A stretch of 64,000 bases of DNA from Pseudisothecium myosuroides (Eukaryota; Streptophyta; Bryopsida; Hypnales; Lembophyllaceae), in contig OX637296.1 in the NCBI GenBank assembly GCA_951799445.1, forward strand, positions 22,258,001-22,322,000, in the 5' to 3' direction. A program made the translations under genes and the position numbers. Under the pieces are notes generated by a model. It searched no databases. It was not told the DNA's origin and saw only the letters and a program-made list of their open reading frames with translations. Shown one piece after another: positions 1-12,963 of the stretch (position 1 is the first letter of the stretch; the number at the start of each line of letters is the position of its first letter).

Positions 1-1277
1 TGCAATAGTGGAGTCCTATGATGGCAACTCTTATATAATGTTCACAAAGATCAACGTTAATAAGTCATATAACAATGGATTATGAACTTATAATAAGTTT
101 ATTATAAGCTCATAATACGTTTGAAGATAACACTTATATGATAATTTTTAGGACAAATGTAATCTTCAAATTTAATTAAAATTAAATCTCATTTAGATTC
201 AAGAATAATCACTGTCATAACTTACTATAATTTACCATAATTTTTTGAATATTTATTACTCCACATATAATATTAATAATTATGGAATAAGTTGTAAAAA
301 TTGGATAGCTATTACAGCTTCCAACCTTCCTGTTTTCCTCCCTATAGTGATAAATTTTCTTATTATAGACTTATCAATTGATTTTTTGAATGATATTATT
401 ATCATATTTTAATAAATTATCCTAATATCAATCAAAATCAAAAATCTTAATACTTTAGGTTTATTAATAAGAACAAAATAATAGAAAAATTTGTAGTGTT
501 CAAGCTTCTACTTTTATTAAAAAGTTATTTTTTGTTTCAACAAATAAAAAAAATTCATCATATATCTAAAACAAAATGTAGCAAAATTGATATTTAAAAA
601 ATTAATATCCTATATAAAATAATTTTGATTTAATAAATCTGACCTAAAATGCAACCAAAGTACCAAACCATATTTTTTCATTTTTTCATTTGTTTCTAAA
701 ATAGTGGTTACACCAATATGTTTGTAACATCAAGCTCTTAAAATTTGCACAAATATTTCAATATGATGGAACATGTAAATTTCACACAACACAATTATAG
801 TGTAAATTGCATTTGTATTACACGTTTATTAAAACTACATTTTATTGTAAAACCTCAAGATTTTATATGAACTAAATTGTTGGCACAAGACATAAAATAC
901 ATGTCCACAATATTACAATCTACACACAATGTATATAATGCCTTTATAGGAAGTAGACTATTATAATCAACAATTGAGTGAAATTGTTTACAAAATGTCA
1001 AAAGTCATGCATCAAAAACATACATCTCTTCAAAAAAATAGAAGACTTCCACTTACAATTGTTTGTATAGAGAAGGTATGTTATTGTACTTTTATGTGAA
1101 TTTTGAAAAAAAAATACCATATTTTTATTATGTGAAAACATGAATATGTGATTGAAAACATAAATATATATTGTTGTAATATAAAATTTAACAGCATACC
1201 ATTGAATGTATAATGTTGTACACAAAGAAATATTTATCTAATGAAAGTACCAAATTTTCAATGGTTTTCTTTTCCAG
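1..1277. other. AT-rich DNA with no recognisable gene
   Basis: No supported coding exon, RNA gene or repeat was found here. Short open frames are what very AT-rich DNA gives by chance. Because the next gene has no visible start codon, undetected 5' exons of it could lie here or before the window. Confidence 0.5.
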
Positions 1278-4263
1278 TTCCGAATTCAAAATGGTAAAAT
1301 TTGTCCCAAAGCAAATGATAAAACCAACATAGGAATTACAAATTCACCTTACAACGTAGAAATCTTAAATGCAAAAGAAACTTCTATGTTCAATATAAAT
1401 GGGGTAAAAAAACCAATTTATTTTAAATCTATAACCAAATTGATACTTAATATTCAATTCATAAGTTTAAATTTGAATGATAATAGACATATATAAATTT
1501 GCAATGCCACATATAAATTAATATTGAATGATTTTTTATACAATAAAAAATAAAGATAGTTTAGCAATACATATGATTATTCCAAACGTTGAATTGGTAT
1601 AAATTTTCTTTTTTGCCTTTTGAAATATGATTATTCTAATTGGAGTTTAAAAATGTAGATTTAATTTTCACATAAGAAACATTTCAAACTTGAATTTATT
1701 AATTATTTGTATGCATGATTTTTTCAATTTTATAATGAACTAACAAAAAATTAATAATATCTTCAAATTTTTATTTAAAATTTTATAAATAAGTAGTGTA
1801 GTTTTGTTTTAAATCATTACAAAATTATTGGTTAATATTATAAATTTAATTAATTTTGCAATTCAAAGCGCCACTTATTACTATAAATACAACAATTTGT
1901 ATTTATAGTTTATTTTTATAAAATAAATTTTACCTTTTTATGTTTACAATGTAGGAATTGACAAATAATGGAACTGTGAATTTGGGATATGAACTTCCAA
2001 AAGAAATTATTGCTATAGTGAGACCAAAATTACTTCAAGTAAATGAATCAACTCACCAAACAAATGTAGTAGATAAAGCTCTATCAATGCACTTAGAAGT
2101 AAAGTTACTAGACTTTGTACCCAATGAAACAAGTGTACTAAATGTAAATGAAGGAGCACAAGTTGTATACAATGAAATTGCGAGAGCAAGTACAAAGAAA
2201 AAAATGGAAGGATTGTATTGTTTTAATACTAAAGGCAATCAACTAGAACATTTGTTTACTCAAATGGGCACATACATGTTTCATTTTTCACTTGTATGTG
2301 TATATGAAGTGTACATCATCTTATATATAAAAATTATATTCTTAAAATCAATTAATTTAATATAATTTATAAATTTATAAAGTTGTTATTTTTATTTAAG
2401 TCAAAACATGTTCATATTCATATTTATAAACAAAATGATGAAAATTTGAAGAAATACTAAATTACAAATCAAAATAACTTTTGTGAAATAAAATCTATTG
2501 TACTATTTAATCCTAAATTGCAAGAATATCTTAAAAGTAGATTGAATTCTATAAAATTTATAACCTGATTTTGATTTTTAAATTATCTATGCATTGTAAT
2601 GCATTCTAAATAATGTTCAAGAACATTTCATTATTGCATGTCATAAATAAAGTGTACTTTTAGCAACCATCTTATCATTATAATGTATTACATAGGTAGG
2701 TAAAAAATATGGTGATGTTCCTCCATATGTCTTACGTGTAAATGTTGCTCCACAAAATGCTTTGAATCCAGCTCATGTTCAAAAAAAGCCAAAGCAACTT
2801 TCAGCAGGGTGACTACATCTTTGTGTGTAATCCAAAACATGTTCAATTATTTTATTTTTGTTATTGTTTTTTAAATAATATACATTGAAGGTAATATTTT
2901 CTAGAAAATGTTAAGCAAATGACTCAAAAAAATACTTTATATATTTCAGCCCCAATACAACTTCACAAATTATAGTTGACGAAGTGGATGATGATGCTGA
3001 TATACCACTCCATCCTGATAAAACAGTCATTCATGTTACTACTCTTGATGAATTAGTACAAGTGAATTACTTACCAATGAATATTAAAATCATTTATTTT
3101 AAAGTCATGCACTTTTAATTTAAACTTTTATAATTATGTACATCTATAAGTTAATCAAATATCTTAACTTTCTAGTTTATACATCCAAATTTTAATTTAA
3201 AAATAAAATTGTTAAGAAATACATTTTAATTTACTAATGAAATGTATTTAATACTGCAAATTTTTTGTCACATAGGTAAACACATGGTTTGCTATTGCTA
3301 TATTTCTTGGCTATGCATTTAGTCCACCTCTTCCTATAATGCAAGTATCAACATCACTTGCACCTCCTAGACCCAATTGTTATGTTACACTTGATGTATA
3401 TAGAAATGTTGTTTATTGGGAAATTGTATCTTTTGGATTTTTCCTCTTTTCAACTATGGTGGCACATGGTTTTAAATTACTCCTTGTGTTGGGTATAATT
3501 GAATCACATCCCCTAAAATTTATCAATAATACTTTGAAGTAATTCATACACTACAAGAGAAAGGGGTGTTTTAAGTGAGTTTTTAAGTATAGTCCTAGAC
3601 ACATGATTTTAAGTAATGACCTTTAAGGAGATTTTCAGCAAAATTTTACTTAAAACACATGTGTTTTAAGTAAAATTTTGCTGAAAATCTCCTTAAAGGT
3701 CATTACTTAAAATCATGTGTCTAGGACTATACTTAAAAACTCACTTAAAACACCCCTTTCTCTTGTAGTGATATGTGTCATGACTTGTGATTAATGGTGC
3801 AACTCATGCATATAAGTTATATTTGAATACATTTACATATGAAACAAAGTCTATAATTGATATGGTGTATTTGGATGTATTAATGATAGAGTTCAAAAAT
3901 TCATTACTCTATTAATTATGATAAGTATGTTGTATTGTTTTACAAGTGACATTTGATAAGAAACTTAATTTTGCTTTTGTTTTTAATGAAGGAAATGCTC
4001 AACAAAGTGTACAAAATTCAAAGACAACAATGGTGAATTTCAAATTCTTGCAATTTGGAATATGGTCATGTTTGCTTGGAACAATCATTGGTTCAGTATT
4101 TATGATAATATCCATGGTATATTTTATACAAGTGAGGTTAGGAAGTATTACTTGTGGAAATCCATGGGCATTATGGGCAGTAATAGTACCTAGTACATTG
4201 GGTTTTGCTGGAGTTGCTATATTTTCTTATACAGTACTTTATGAATCTGTTATAACTCGATAA
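1278..4263 (+). CDS. Multi-exon membrane protein with an N-terminal Ig-like region, 5' end incomplete
   Basis: Six exons join in one frame with GT-AG introns: 1278-1403, 1955-2293, 2696-2808, 2950-3061, 3276-3492 and 3947-4263 (TAA stop), giving about 407 residues from the first exon seen. The N-terminal 200 residues look like a beta-sandwich (Ig/filamin-like) module, with a typical GTYMFHFSL strand near its end. The last 177 residues have about four hydrophobic segments (VNTWFAIAIFLGYAF, WEIVSFGFFLFSTM, LLGTIIGSVFMIISMV, AVIVPSTLGFAGVAIF) and resemble a family of small plant four-helix membrane proteins of unknown function that I know only from memory. No start codon is visible, so the gene probably begins upstream. 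The last intron holds a CACTA MITE. The function is unknown. The joining of the two halves rests on phase matching alone, and the model could merge two genes. Confidence 0.55.
3549..3770. mobile_element. CACTA-type MITE, perfect palindrome
   Basis: A 222-bp element starts with CACTACAAGAGAAAGGGG and ends with the exact reverse complement. The two 111-bp arms appear identical along their whole length. A 3-bp target duplication, ATA, lies at 3546-3548 and 3771-3773, as expected for CACTA (En/Spm) elements. It sits in the last intron (3493-3946) of the membrane protein gene. Its termini differ from those of the large CACTA element at 29.9-48.8 kb, so another element family must have mobilised it. 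Confidence 0.93.
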
Positions 4264-7200
4264 AATATAAAATATAATATTTTCATAAAAATTGTGTAAT
4301 GTATGCTTTATCAGCTAAAGAAGTTGAGATACTCATTTTTGCAAGGATTGTATTCTAATTTTTGGATTTGTTGAATGTAATTCTATTAGCATAAAATAGC
4401 TAATATAAAATAAATGTGTTGATTACCAAATGGATATCAAAGTGCAAAATGTGAAAATAAATGATACTCAAATTTAATGGATGTTAAATTTTTTATACAT
4501 GATTTAAATTCATTATTTCAAAATTTTCAAGAAAGTCTTTCAAAATATTTAGAATAGACTAATTGCAGGCAACTTGAAACTATGTGTATTGTAATTTTGT
4601 CTCTCTACCTCCAAATAAAAAAAACTTGTTTCTTGTAATTTAAGATTTTTTAGAAGATCTTGAATAAAGTGATTTCTTTATGCGTTTCAAATATTGCATT
4701 TTGTACCCAGATTTGCTTCAATCATTGAGAACTTAGAAGCATGCAACACGTGGAATGAAGGATGGTAATTCAAATCTAGGATCTTGAATTTAAAAGCTTA
4801 ATTCAAGACAAATTGGTGGGCCAAAATGCATTTATTGCTATGAACACGATTTAAACTTGGTAACTCTATGCCAAAGTCTAAACTATTATACTGTGAACCT
4901 TATTCTTCTTGTACCTTTGGCAAAATTTGTATGGTAAAATATTTGGAGTCATAACATTGCCTTATATAAGCCTAGCAAATTTTGAAATAATCTTTTTTAT
5001 AATTTTGAAAACAAAGGCCACATTGTTGTGTCATTTGCATGTTTTTTTTTTGTAAGCAAGATTTGTTAAGGTCTCTATAACTTTTGTCTTTTAGCTTGCT
5101 TGAAACAAGGTTTATTTTATTCCTCCAAATTCAAAATCCAAATAAATCCTTCTATTTTAAGTGATTTTTAATGAACTCCTCTTCTTCTTGTTCCTTCTCT
5201 CCTTAAGTTCTAATTCTACATGAATAAAAAGTTAACAATATATTTGCTAAGATTGTTTGATAGTGTGCGAAAACAAACAATTGTCTCCTAGATGGTCTTA
5301 TATCTTAGAAAAATTAGATTACCTCCTAATTAAAGTTTGAAGTTTTTTTTTCAGGGACACCTTAAAGTTTAGTCAAGTTCTTATGATCTCAAATTTTGGT
5401 ATGCTTTATTTAAGATAGAAAAAAAAATTGAGAATATAATTTTTGTTCCCATTAGTGCTTGGGAGCAAAACTTATAGCGCCTAATGGCTAAAAATACTTG
5501 AGCTTGGACAAAATTTGTTTTCAATAGATTATATTTTGATTTGTATAATAGTATTTGATTCATGCCACATTTAACTACTTCTAGACTTTTGAAAGTCTAG
5601 AATTAACATAAAGAGATAATCATTTGGAGATCTCTGAATGCATTAGGAGATCTATACAAAACATTAGAAGATCTATACAAAACATCGAGAGATATATACA
5701 AACATCGAGAGATAATTATTTGGAGATCTTAAGTGCATTGTCCAAAATTCACTGAATAGTCCAGAAGTAGTTAAATGATGCATATTCCCCATTTAAATAA
5801 TAATGTGAAAATTATGGAGCATCTAAGAAAATAATGTATTGGATTTGTTTTTTAAACTCAATTTTGACATTTAAAAAAAGAAAAAGTTATCCACAATTAG
5901 TTTGCTTATTAGAACAATCCTACCATTGGAAATAGTATGTTTCAATATTGTACTAGAAATACTAATGATTTAATTTTTCCCTTTATCATCTATCTACTTC
6001 TACTCATGAATTTAAAATTTAGATTAAAAAAAAATTTAATTTTTAATTTTTTTTTCAGATTCTCAACTCAATCCTCTAACATTACAAAATTTAGATTCAT
6101 AGGTAGGAAGTACAAATTTAAGTGAAGAGCATTCAAAGTCTTATAACCTAGTTTAGCAAGGTATCTTAATAAATGTTCACTTTACGTTAAATCCAAATAC
6201 CTTGCAATCTATGAATTCAAAGTTTTTACTACAAATTTTCATACTAGTCCATTACAAGATTCTATAGTTAGATATGCAAAATCAATAATTAAATTTTTTT
6301 TTTGCTCCTTGCACTAGAATGACAGTTCTAAGTGATTTTTGAAGAAATAAAGGCCTTTGGGGACTTTAGAGGTTAATATCATGGAGATCAATCTGGACAT
6401 CCTTTGGGTAGAAATCAATGTTTGAGTGTATATTTCAATCTAACTGAATTATCAACACCATGTTGAGCACTGACATCAATATCCTTTTAAGTTCTATAGC
6501 ACTTAAAAATGGTCTCGAAAATGTTCATATTGTAAATGGTTGAAAACTCATGAAGAATTTGAGGTAACCTTATTACTAAAATTTTATAAACAAAATGTCA
6601 TGAAGAAGGCCAACCTTGAAAATCACAGTGCATGTGGAAGTTATTAGGTTTTATACAATGACCATGTTTGGCGATCCCAAAATAATTGTGAGAATGAAGT
6701 AAATGATGAAAGATTGAAAAGTGCAGTTGAAAGATAATTGAAAGATTGAAGTACAATATGGATATTTTATGTTTGATAAGGCAAATCATGGAGGCCTCAA
6801 TATACTTAGGTGCTTGAATCCTTCGAATGTGAGTGAATAGAACATCCATTTGACATGACATTGTACCAATTGAGGAAGAGAAAGAAATACAGAGTATACA
6901 TTCCTTATTGTTATATAAAACCATGTTTGCAAATGGAGTGTTCCATGTTAAAAACAAAGAAATTTCAGACTTGTGCAATCAATTGTGTTGAGACTCTCTA
7001 CAATGTTAGATTGAGAATTACCTCAACAAAAGTGAACGTATAAAGGACATTAAGTGAAAATTCTATGTACAATTGTTGAGTGCATTTTTGAGTATAATGT
7101 TTATATCTCTGGCTCCATTTGACCTTGGCCGGGATGGCAACATTTCACCAAGTGTAAGTGACACAAAGATTAGTTCCATGTCTTTTAAGTCCAAGAAATT

Positions 7201-7922
7201 TCTAACAGTCTATTTTCACAATGACAATGACTGCTGGTGGGACTTGTATTTTAGAGTTTTGTGACTCTACTACGAATTTTCTTGCAAATGCATGTGGAGG
7301 ATCATAGTCATTTCTGAAATGCAAAAGCTCGATCCCATTCTCTTTTACTCAGTACTATTTATGGTTAAAAATGTCCTATACGGCCATCTGTTATGAGAAA
7401 AACACACATTTTCAAGTGATTCCCACAATAATCCTGTTACCTGAAAAACAGACCTGGGACCTAAAGTATTAACAAAGTATTAACATGCTGGTATGCGTCC
7501 CTTACATACCATGGTCAAAATCAGAATATACAGCAGTCAAAAACATACCAATAATATGAGAATTAACCCATATCTAATTGCCAAACATTGAGGTTCAACA
7601 AGATACCAGGATCCAACTGATTTATATATGATCTCATATACTCACCAACTGGTAATGCAAAGAATCAATAACTTAGGGGCACTTCACACTATGGCCAAAG
7701 CTCTGAGAGACTGTCAATTTCCACCAATCAAATTGCCAGATTGCCAGATTCTTGGTTTCTTGCAATCTGATTGCTGGAAATCGACTGCCTCTCAACCTTT
7801 GGCCATAATGTGAAGTGGCCGTTACACTTCCAACACTGGTAGAAACATTGCTCGTCAGTGAAGGAACAGTAGAACGTTGCGTAACATTTACTACTGTATA
7901 TCCAATCAGTCACTAATCCCCC
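4264..7922. other. Intergenic AT-rich region containing one MITE
   Basis: No supported gene was found between the membrane protein gene and the small gene at 7.9 kb. The only structured feature seen is the terminal-inverted-repeat element at 5562-5783. Base composition rises from AT-rich towards balanced after about 7.1 kb, where the 3' flank of the minus-strand genes begins. Confidence 0.5.
5562..5783. mobile_element. MITE, ATGCCACATTTAAC family, copy 1
   Basis: About 222 bp. The left end reads ATGCCACATTTAACTACTTC and the right end is a near reverse complement (GAAGTAGTTAAATGATGCAT, with a small mismatch). The inside is rich in repeated GAGAT/AGATC words. A second copy lies at 49734-49935. 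A target duplication could not be fixed, so the superfamily is undetermined. Confidence 0.75.
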
Positions 7923-8834
7923 TCACGACGAGTACAAACCAATGTAGTGTGATTTATATACCATAGGGTGGTTGTGGTCCTTCTTGGGCTCTGAAAGTCC
8001 TGGACGGAGACGTGGGGGCAGACCGGATGCCAGAACTTTGTTGTAACCAGTTGTCTGGCGAAAGCTGCACAGAAATTGCATTACATAAGCTAAAAGGAGA
8101 AGATTGAGCTCATGGAAAACAGCAGAAAACTGGAGAAAAGATGTAACTACGGGGAGATATTTACGCAAGAACGACGGGACTCATGAAGATGTCTCATATT
8201 TTGGGGGCCTTGGACTTCACGTCAGGCACGTAAGACAGAGGATACAAAAGCCTGATCCCGTCTCCTTTTAACTGCCCCCCGTTACCTCTTTGAAATTGCA
8301 TAAGAAATGATCATACACGGTGATAAAATTTTGATCTGAAAAGAGTTCGGCTCTTGTACCCAAACTGAACTCTCTAGAGCTTCTAGACCAAGCTCGCAAT
8401 GAAAGCAAATTCCATATTGGTTCAAATGCTTGAAGTAACGCAGATAGTATCCTCTACCTTAAAGAAGGGGTTCGTTAGGATGTTCGCTTGCAGATTCGAT
8501 TGGTCCACAGTACCCAGTGGGATAGAAATTAATAGCAGCATCATGCAGTACTTCAATCTGCGACAGAGCTGCAGAAGTAGATCCAGGGAGTCCAAGGGCA
8601 TTCCACTGCAAAACACAACAGCAGAGTTCAGCATGTTGGCATCACCGAGAAAGCTGAAATAATAGCTTACAGACATCTTTACAATGCCATCTCAGATCGC
8701 AAGAGCAAATTGTGATCATTTTGGATATTCTTGTGAAACTAAGACAGACAACTTACATGCTGAAGCGAATTTAGGTTGCCCGCTTCGATCCGGAGCAATT
8801 CAGCTTCTATTTCGGGAGCAGTATACAGAGGCAT
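7923..8834 (-). CDS. Unrecognised 103-residue protein, three exons
   Basis: Three minus-strand exons, 8834-8757, 8605-8514 and 8064-7923, join exactly in phase (78, 92 and 142 nt) through GT-AG introns and give 103 residues from ATG to TGA. The protein begins MPLYTAPEIEAELLRIEAG, then has a helical-looking middle (LSQIEVLHDAAINFYPTG) and a basic, proline-containing C-terminal part (LPPRLRPGLSEPKK). No membrane segment or signal peptide is visible. An exon-like stretch at 9049-8990 could be 5' untranslated: reading through it would give a stop at the junction, so I start at the ATG in the next exon. The gene lies about 0.5 kb downstream of CCX on the same strand. I do not recognise the family and assign no function. 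Confidence 0.5.
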
Positions 8835-9323
8835 AGAAAATCTGCACATAATTGGTTCCAAATCTGAATAACCCAATTGAGTCCTGCCTCTAACAAACTC
8901 GGAATAAGAAAGCGGACTTAACAGTTAAACAACTTGTCCAACTTAGAAATAGATTTGGAACTCCCAGAACATGAACTTTAATAGCTTACCAAATGTTTCG
9001 GAGTCTTGGGTCGCAAAACAACTGAGTGAGGTCGACTGCAAGAGTCTGTTGAACCTCACAAGTCAGCGAGTATCTCAAAGAAATTCGATGCCATGAGGGA
9101 CAATTGATTGCTCTTCATGAAGGAAGACATGATGAACGCCTTCGATCCAAAGAATATGATAACAATTAAACAATGGCATCCTCTCAATATAAGGATGCAG
9201 AAGAATCAGGAGCAGTACCCTCAGTAACTGCAGAATCGTTGTGTCGGACTTCTACAAGGATCTAGTGTCTCAAGAAACTAATACTATGGCCTTAATCGCT
9301 TCAGGATAATACGGTAACAACAT

Positions 9324-12300
9324 TCAGTCTAAGCTCCCCATTGATGCCATCTGGGCCACTACAACACTAACCACCATGAATAGGATGTACCAGCCGATCA
9401 AGCACTTCCCCCAAAGGCGAGTCAACTGGAATTTTGAAGAAGATACAACAGAAAGGGTCCCGAGCAGGTTTAGGGAGAGAAACCCAAAAGCAACCAAAAT
9501 TCCAGGGTGGTGATCTAATTGGTACCCCACTGGATAGTCTTTAGCAGTTCGTAAGCATAAAGCTGACCCTAACCCTACCAGCATGTTGAACATAGGACCT
9601 GCAAAACAACCGGCCACCGCCATTGCGGGTTGCCCAACCCTGGCAACAGCCACATCGGCCACGAGATCCCCAATGGAGTTCCCCCAAGCAAGCACTGTTA
9701 ATCCCAACAATGCTGGTGACACGCCGAGAATGATACCTAGTGTTACTAGGCATCCAAGGAGCTCCCCGGCTATAACAGATATCCAAAACACACTCATGAG
9801 AAACGCTACAGCTACTGCAAGAAGTTGGCCAGAAGCAGGAGGCCGTTTCACCGCCAGATAATACGCAGCTCCCATGAACGCTCCCTGCAGCAGCATGAGC
9901 ACCCATACGGGTAGCCGCAGGGAAGGAGCCAGAAAGACTATGTGGCGATTGAGGGAAACTAAAGAGGTGAACATGTAGAGCACGAGCAGCGGGCATAGCA
10001 CCACGTTTGCTGTTCCATAGTTCCTACTCCATTTTGCTGGCTCAATTTCAGGTATTGTGGACTTCAGCAGTACAGATACAGGCATGTTTAATATCATTAT
10101 CACCTGCCAGAAACAGAACAATTCTATGAGATCCAAAATCCACCCACGGGTGCACCATATTATACCAAGACTAGATATTTCGTGGTATTTGTGATCGCCA
10201 GGGCAGTTCTACATGGAGTCAAGCTACTATTACTTATACAATATAAAAGCATTTACAGTTTATTACAATTTTCATCACTCCATGTATGATCCTATGCACA
10301 GGACACACCGTCGACTACTTTAGTTCAGTGTCTGGCATAGGTTTCCAATATTGAATGTGTGATTACTGGCTGGATGAGAGACAAAGTTGGAAGTGAGTGT
10401 AATAAGCATACCTCTTCTGATGGAAGGAGTTCGTTGAACCACCTCACAGGGCTCATGAACACGTCCCAACATTTCTTGCCCAATGCCTCTTCTGCTTCCG
10501 ACACCACTTTCACAGGCTCTCCAATTTTAAACGACGAGATATCGACAGTCACGGCATCTTCTTCAGACAAGCCTTCAGTACCAGAGCCTTTGGAGTCCCC
10601 CTTGGTCTCAACAACATCCCTTGTCGGTCCCGAAAAAACAGAATCCACATCCTTCTTCTTATCAGTGCAAAGCACCACAACGACAAAGACGACGTAGAAA
10701 GAAACCATTCCTACAGCTTGCCAAAGCGCAATCTCGCCTTTCAGATAGATGATAAAGAGAAGCCCCACGGCGCCAAGGTAAAACGACACGTCCCGAATGA
10801 ACGGCGTGGGCTGCAAGGAGAACGGCGCGGCTGCCAGCGCCACTGATCCCACCACAAACGCAGACACAAATGTGCCTGCACTCAGAATGGCACCCAATCC
10901 AATTCTCGAGTTGTCACCACCGATTGCGGCCAGGGAGGCAAAAATGTCGGGAGCTCCGTTGCCGAGAGCCAGGAGCGTCACGCCACCCATGCTTGGGGTC
11001 ATCCCGAGAAGCTCCACTAGCCGACGGACCACGGGCGAGAAGTAATTCTCCGCGGTTTCCGCTAAGATGTAGAAGGCCAGCAAGAGGATTAAAACAAGAA
11101 CAGGCACTGAAACCCACTTCGCTCCACCCATTCCACAGAAATGGAGGACAAGGTAGTTCACCATGCTGCGCCCACTGTCGTCAGCGCAATACTTCCGCGC
11201 CATTTCACAGCGCACAAGGGGAGATTCGCTTGCCACACTTGCACATTCCCTGCGGGTTGATAGACTCACATGTCAGGAATTAGGGATTCATGTTGGCTGG
11301 TACCTGCCAGAAGCTGAAGACCCTGACGTAAAGGAGTATACTGAGACATTCCGAGTGTCAAATGACATATTCGGACAGTTTCTGTCTAGCAACATCGAGA
11401 AGAAAGACGGAGGGATAGTTATCCTGAAAGAAGTGTACGACACTACGACGCATACAAGCATTGGTCTAGGTGCGTGTTCCCAACAGCAAAAATAAGGGCA
11501 GATTGCTTAATGTAACATTCTACTAATAAAATGCTCCTTAAACCAAAACTCCGGGTATAAAAGTCATTTGAAACCCTAAACAGCGAACTTCAATTGGTCA
11601 CTGCAATCTCAATACTGAAAATCAAAACATGGGATATGGATAGAAAAAAGCGCATTGTTGATAGCCTTCCAACAACCTTAATAAACTCCCCAAAATTTGA
11701 CCGGAACACGACCAAGAATAATCTCATCACGTACGTGTTGTGAGCTCAATACTTTGAGTAAGGAGTCGTGTTACGGCTCATTAGCAGCGCATTTTCAATA
11801 ACAAACAAAACTTTGGTTACAAATTCCGCGCAAAATTTCAATTGAGTGCAACAATAGTAGGCCCGGTCCCAGTATGGGGGTCCCCGTGATCCAGACCCGC
11901 GATCAGGAGATCGCACCCGCTCTGCGGAAACTTGAGAGACTTCGTCAAACTTCCGAAGTTTTCTTGGAAGCCCGAAGCTTTCTTGATGTAGCTCAATCCT
12001 AGGACCGTGCCCAATTGCATAAGCTACGAGATTGAGTTACCAGAGCCGTTTACACCCAACATTCCGGAACAAAATCGTCCCCTTCCTATCATTCAAATGA
12101 ACGGAACCAGTCCTTTTTTCCCTGTAAATCAGACATTTATCTGAAAACAACGCAAAAAATACAACAATTCTCAACCCACAAGCGCCTTCAACTGCAAATC
12201 ATCTCTCAATCGCTTAATTCCTTTCACCCCGAAACCCTAAATACCCACCCACCCACCCCATCTACGGTCAGTTGCAGAGCAGACATCCAAGCCAAAGGAA

Positions 12301-12552
12301 CCAAAGATACAACAACCCCATATACCTGTTTGCATCCTCCTGTTTACTCTCTTCCTTCGCCACGACTTCTTCCAGCAACCCCCGATGCTTGTTGCTGCTC
12401 CACCCCACCCCGCCATGCGCCCCATTCTCCACGCTTCCCCACCACCACGAATGCAGAGTCGCCAGCAGGAAGAAGAGCACAATGCCGGCGCCCTTGACTT
12501 GGAAACGCAACGCACGAGACGATCTGTGAATCTCGGTTGTTGTTGCTGCCAT
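9324..12552 (-). CDS. CCX: Cation/calcium exchanger (CCX family)
   Basis: Three exons, 12552-12326, 11249-10412 and 10103-9324, join in phase and give 614 residues, the usual size for plant CCX proteins. Residues 21-38 form a hydrophobic signal or first membrane segment, followed by a soluble stretch with spaced cysteines (78, 90, 97, 114). Two clusters of membrane helices follow (about 120-270 and 388-614), separated by an acidic cytosolic loop of about 80 residues. The first alpha repeat carries LGNGAPDIFASLAAI (171-185). The second carries AWGNSIGDLVADVAVA (494-509) and then AGPMFNMLVGLG. These acidic and polar residues form the ion site in the NCX/CCX superfamily. By family, it exchanges Na+, K+ or H+ for Ca2+ or other cations across an endomembrane or the plasma membrane. 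The first exon was found from its hydrophobic start and matching splice phase; the in-frame ATG at 11269 would lack the N-terminal helix. Confidence 0.92.
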
Positions 12553-12963
12553 GGTGCTCGATCAAGGGCAGAAAAGCATGGCTGCCGGAACGAAACATAC
12601 GAGGGGAGAATTCCATAAGCGATGGAGGAGGTAATGGAGACTGATGGTTTCACGAGAACAGGGAGGAGGTTGAATGATTGCAGGCGGGACGAGAGGGAAA
12701 TGAACGAGCGGGGCTAGATTTGGATGTTGGAATATTCCAGACGGGAAACACGAGGGAAGGACCGTGGGTTCAGTTATATTCTCACCCTGGAGTCAGGTAC
12801 AGTAGGAGACTCTATTTGTGCCAGTTTGTAGACACTAGGATAGGACCGAACTGCCATGTGTTGTGGGAGTGGGACTGTGGGAGTGGGAGTTGGACTCTAC
12901 TGTAGTGGTCTTCAGAGGCGGCATGGCTTTTGCCAAGTTTCACAACGTTTTCAGCTTTACTAA
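12553..12963. other. Upstream flank of CCX
   Basis: About 0.4 kb between the CCX start codon and a MITE. It should hold the 5' untranslated region and promoter. No TATA box or other element was identified with confidence. Confidence 0.35.

Noticed and set aside
11250..11269. ATG at 11269 as the start of CCX
   Set aside because: It would remove the N-terminal hydrophobic segment. A donor at 12325 and acceptor at 11250 join a hydrophobic first exon in the exact phase.
9583..11495. Several plus-strand open frames over the CCX gene
   Set aside because: They are antisense shadows of the CCX exons, which carry the conserved alpha-repeat motifs.
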